Part shown: piece by piece, positions 6,106 to 7,539 of the stretch
Layout of the letters: each line of letters opens with the position of its first letter
How positions within the stretch are numbered: position 1 is the stretch's first letter
Origin: Phycisphaerae bacterium
GTDB lineage: Bacteria; Planctomycetota; Phycisphaerae; Phycisphaerales; Phycisphaeraceae
Assembly: GCA_002688155.1 (NCBI GenBank)
Contig: NZCH01000049.1
Coordinates: forward strand, 1 to 7,539
Length of the DNA: 7,539 bases
Direction of reading: 5' to 3'
Program-made: the position numbers and the translations under genes
Notes under the pieces: generated by a model
What the model was told of the DNA's origin: nothing
The model's input: only the letters and a program-made list of their open reading frames with translations
Databases searched by the model: none

Positions 6106-6133
6106 CTCGCCACTTGTGACACGCGGACTACCC

Positions 6134-6139
6134 TATAAT
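6134..6139 (+). promoter_or_regulatory. Perfect -10 box for the desaturase gene
   Basis: TATAAT at 6134-6139 matches the sigma70 -10 consensus exactly, and would start a transcript near 6146 with a leader of about 80 nt. The best -35-like sequence, TTGTGA at 6114-6119, is only 14 bp away, so the -35 is weak or off-spaced and an activator may be needed. Confidence 0.45.
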
Positions 6140-6224
6140 GTTCACTTATTCAGCTTATACGCTTGCGTGTGAGTGCCGCACGGCCGGACGCCCCGACTCC
6201 GGCAATGGATAACAGGCCGATGCC

Positions 6225-7259
6225 ATGACTGATGAGTCGCGTCAAAACACGATCAACTGGTACCGCAGCCCGGTTGAGCGCGACACGCTGCGCGCACTGA
6301 GCAGGCCGAGTGATCTGGTGGGGTTGTTCCAAACGCTTGGCTACCTGGGCCTGCTCGCGCTGACGGGCGGGACGGCGTGGTACGCGGCCGGTCGATGGCC
6401 CTGGGCGGTCGTCGTGCTCCTCCTGTTTGTGCACGGCACGTTTTTTGCATTCATGATCAACGGTTTTCACGAGCTTGTGCACGACACCGTGTTCAGGACC
6501 CGCTGGCTCAACCGAGCGTTCCTCTGGGTGTTCAGTTTTCTGGGTTGGCACAACCATATTTTTTTCTGGTCCAGCCACACCGAGCATCACAAATACACAT
6601 TGCACCCACCGGCCGACCTGGAAGTTGTGCTGCCACACATCCTGACTGTCAGGCAGTACCTGACGCGGGCGTTTGTGGATGTGCTGGGCCCGTATGGCAC
6701 GATCAAGGCATACGTCAGGCAGGCGCTGGGCAAAGTGGACGGCGAGTGGGGCAATAACCTGTTCCCCGAAAGCAAACCGGTGCTGTGCCGTAAGTTGCGC
6801 AATTGGGCGCGGATTTTGCTCGTTGGTCATGCCTCCATCATCGGTGTGAGCATTTACATGCAATGGTGGATGTTGCCGATCGTGATGACATTTGCCCGGT
6901 TCTACGGTATGTGGCTGTTCCTACTCTGCAATAACACGCAGCACATGGGTCTGTCGGACAACGTGCCGGACTTTCGCCTGTGCTGCAGGACGATAATTCT
7001 CAATCCCTTTACGCGATTCCTGTACTGGCACATGAATTATCACACGGAACATCACATGTATGCGGCCGTGCCGTGTTACAACCTGGGCAAATTGCATAAG
7101 CTGATCAAACACGATCTGCCACACTGTCCGCGCGGACTGATCGAGACATGGCGACAGATCGCGGGAATCCGCAAGAAGCAAAAGATCGACCCGGAGTATC
7201 AGTACGTGGCGGAGTTGCCGTCGACTGGCGCGGCTGCTGCGCTTCCTGATGCGTCTTAA
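6225..7259 (+). CDS. Membrane fatty acid desaturase family protein
   Basis: Members of this integral-membrane di-iron family insert double bonds, or sometimes hydroxyl groups, into acyl chains or related lipids using O2 and reduced electron carriers. The 344 residues carry all three histidine boxes: HELVH (82-86), HTEHH (118-122) and HTEHH (273-277, within NYHTEHHMY), plus an accessory NNTQHMG at 236-242. Hydrophobic segments at about 33-53, 60-82, 96-116, 195-213 and 215-235 fit the usual topology with the boxes on the cytoplasmic side. The ATG at 6225 has only a weak ACAGG upstream (6212-6216). The closing tail (about 330-344) is Ala-rich and unremarkable. Substrate and regiospecificity cannot be read from the motifs. 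No ferredoxin or reductase partner lies in the window. It overlaps the converging methyltransferase gene by four bases. Confidence 0.88.
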   Translation: MTDESRQNTINWYRSPVERDTLRALSRPSDLVGLFQTLGYLGLLALTGGTAWYAAGRWPWAVVVLLLFVHGTFFAFMINGFHELVHDTVFRTRWLNRAFLWVFSFLGWHNHIFFWSSHTEHHKYTLHPPADLEVVLPHILTVRQYLTRAFVDVLGPYGTIKAYVRQALGKVDGEWGNNLFPESKPVLCRKLRNWARILLVGHASIIGVSIYMQWWMLPIVMTFARFYGMWLFLLCNNTQHMGLSDNVPDFRLCCRTIILNPFTRFLYWHMNYHTEHHMYAAVPCYNLGKLHKLIKHDLPHCPRGLIETWRQIAGIRKKQKIDPEYQYVAELPSTGAAAALPDAS

Positions 7260-7539
7260 CGGCGGCGCGTCATGAAACGTTTTGCCACGAACCGCGCGCG
7301 GCGCAGCGGTGTTCCCAGTGCGATCTTTCGCCAAAGTCGCAGGCGTTCGTCGGCGGTGGTCATGTCGAACGGCGCGTCGGTGGGGACGTACCAGTTGTTG
7401 TTGCCCGTGCGTTTGACCAGGCGATAGCCGTGCGATCGCACAAGCCGGTGTGTGCGCAGGTGATACAGATGGTCCTCGATCATCAGTAGAGCGGGTCGGT
7501 GTTTCGACAGCGTGAATCCGCGCAGCACGTCGAACTCGA
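7256..7539 (-). CDS. Probable FkbM-family methyltransferase, C-terminal fragment (5' end outside window)
   Basis: The minus-strand frame is open to the window edge, giving about 93 C-terminal residues. It begins EFDVLRGFTLSKHRPALLMI followed by EDHLYHLRTHRLVRSHGYRL, then KRTGNNNWYVP. This resembles the end of FkbM-type SAM-dependent methyltransferases, in which a conserved E-x-x-VL-x-G motif precedes a hydrophobic strand and an ExH-type segment. The SAM-binding core lies outside the window, so the assignment rests on the C-terminal pattern alone. The GTG at 7528 is internal. Such enzymes usually O-methylate sugars, lipids or secondary metabolites; the substrate here is unknown. The tail is strongly basic, ending RFMTRRR, and its TAA lies on the same TTAA as the desaturase stop. 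Confidence 0.7.
   Translation of the reverse strand, partial: EFDVLRGFTLSKHRPALLMIEDHLYHLRTHRLVRSHGYRLVKRTGNNNWYVPTDAPFDMTTADERLRLWRKIALGTPLRRARFVAKRFMTRRR

Larger units (their letters stand above)
5912..6224. other. 313-bp divergent intergenic region between SDR and desaturase
   Basis: This interval separates two divergently transcribed genes. From the SDR side it holds the minus-strand extended -10 (5918-5926), a 17-nt dyad (5954-5970), a minus-strand hydrophobic open frame (stop at 5974), a plus-strand TATAAT (6134-6139), a leader inverted repeat GCCGGA/TCCGGC (6183-6188 and 6198-6203), and a seven-codon frame touching the desaturase start (6205-6228). No RNA gene or repeat array is recognisable. 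Confidence 0.5.

Overview
The window is moderately GC-rich DNA with G/C-biased third codon positions and typical bacterial signals (Shine-Dalgarno motifs, sigma70-like promoters, GTG/TTG starts). The order flhF - flhG - small membrane protein - fliA, next to an E. coli-like argS and unlinked housekeeping and lipid genes, suggests a flagellated, free-living Gram-negative-type bacterium. A planctomycete (Phycisphaerae-like) is my best guess, but this is inference from gene order and protein style, not a computed placement.

Layout. 1-1659: the end of flhF (SRP-type GTPase; its start lies outside the window) and flhG/fleN (MinD-like ATPase), in the same frame and 42 bp apart. This pair sets the position and number of flagella. 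1660-1842: a weak terminator-like palindrome with a T-rich tract, then a good sigma70-type promoter (TTCACA - 16 bp - TACAAT) and leader dyads. 1843-2226: a small protein with two predicted membrane segments whose reading frame lacks any ATG, GTG or TTG before its first helix. 2412-3230: fliA/whiG-type flagellar sigma factor with a strong SD; 2227-2411 before it holds no convincing gene. 3312-5081: complete argS.

5138-5911 (minus): a classical SDR oxidoreductase that appears to lack the catalytic serine. It has a perfect extended -10 placed so that its mRNA should be leaderless. Two 17-nt dyads of identical design (CACGGN-N5-NCCGTG) bracket the gene. The 313-bp interval 5912-6224 holds the divergent SDR and desaturase control signals and a possible short hydrophobic reading frame on the minus strand. 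6225-7259: membrane fatty-acid-desaturase-family protein with three histidine boxes. 7256-7539 (minus): the C-terminal end of a probable FkbM-family methyltransferase, whose stop codon shares the TTAA tetranucleotide with the desaturase stop.

The first four genes make a coherent flagellar-regulation module: FlhG carries the DQAxxLR activator motif for FlhF, and FliA drives late flagellar promoters. The small membrane protein shares the fliA promoter and may belong to the module, but its function is unknown. The remaining genes show no obvious shared pathway. I see no mobile element, CRISPR array, tRNA or rRNA, and no clear new multi-gene system. The most useful leads are small: the non-canonical start, the leaderless SDR, the paired dyads and the serine-less SDR active site.
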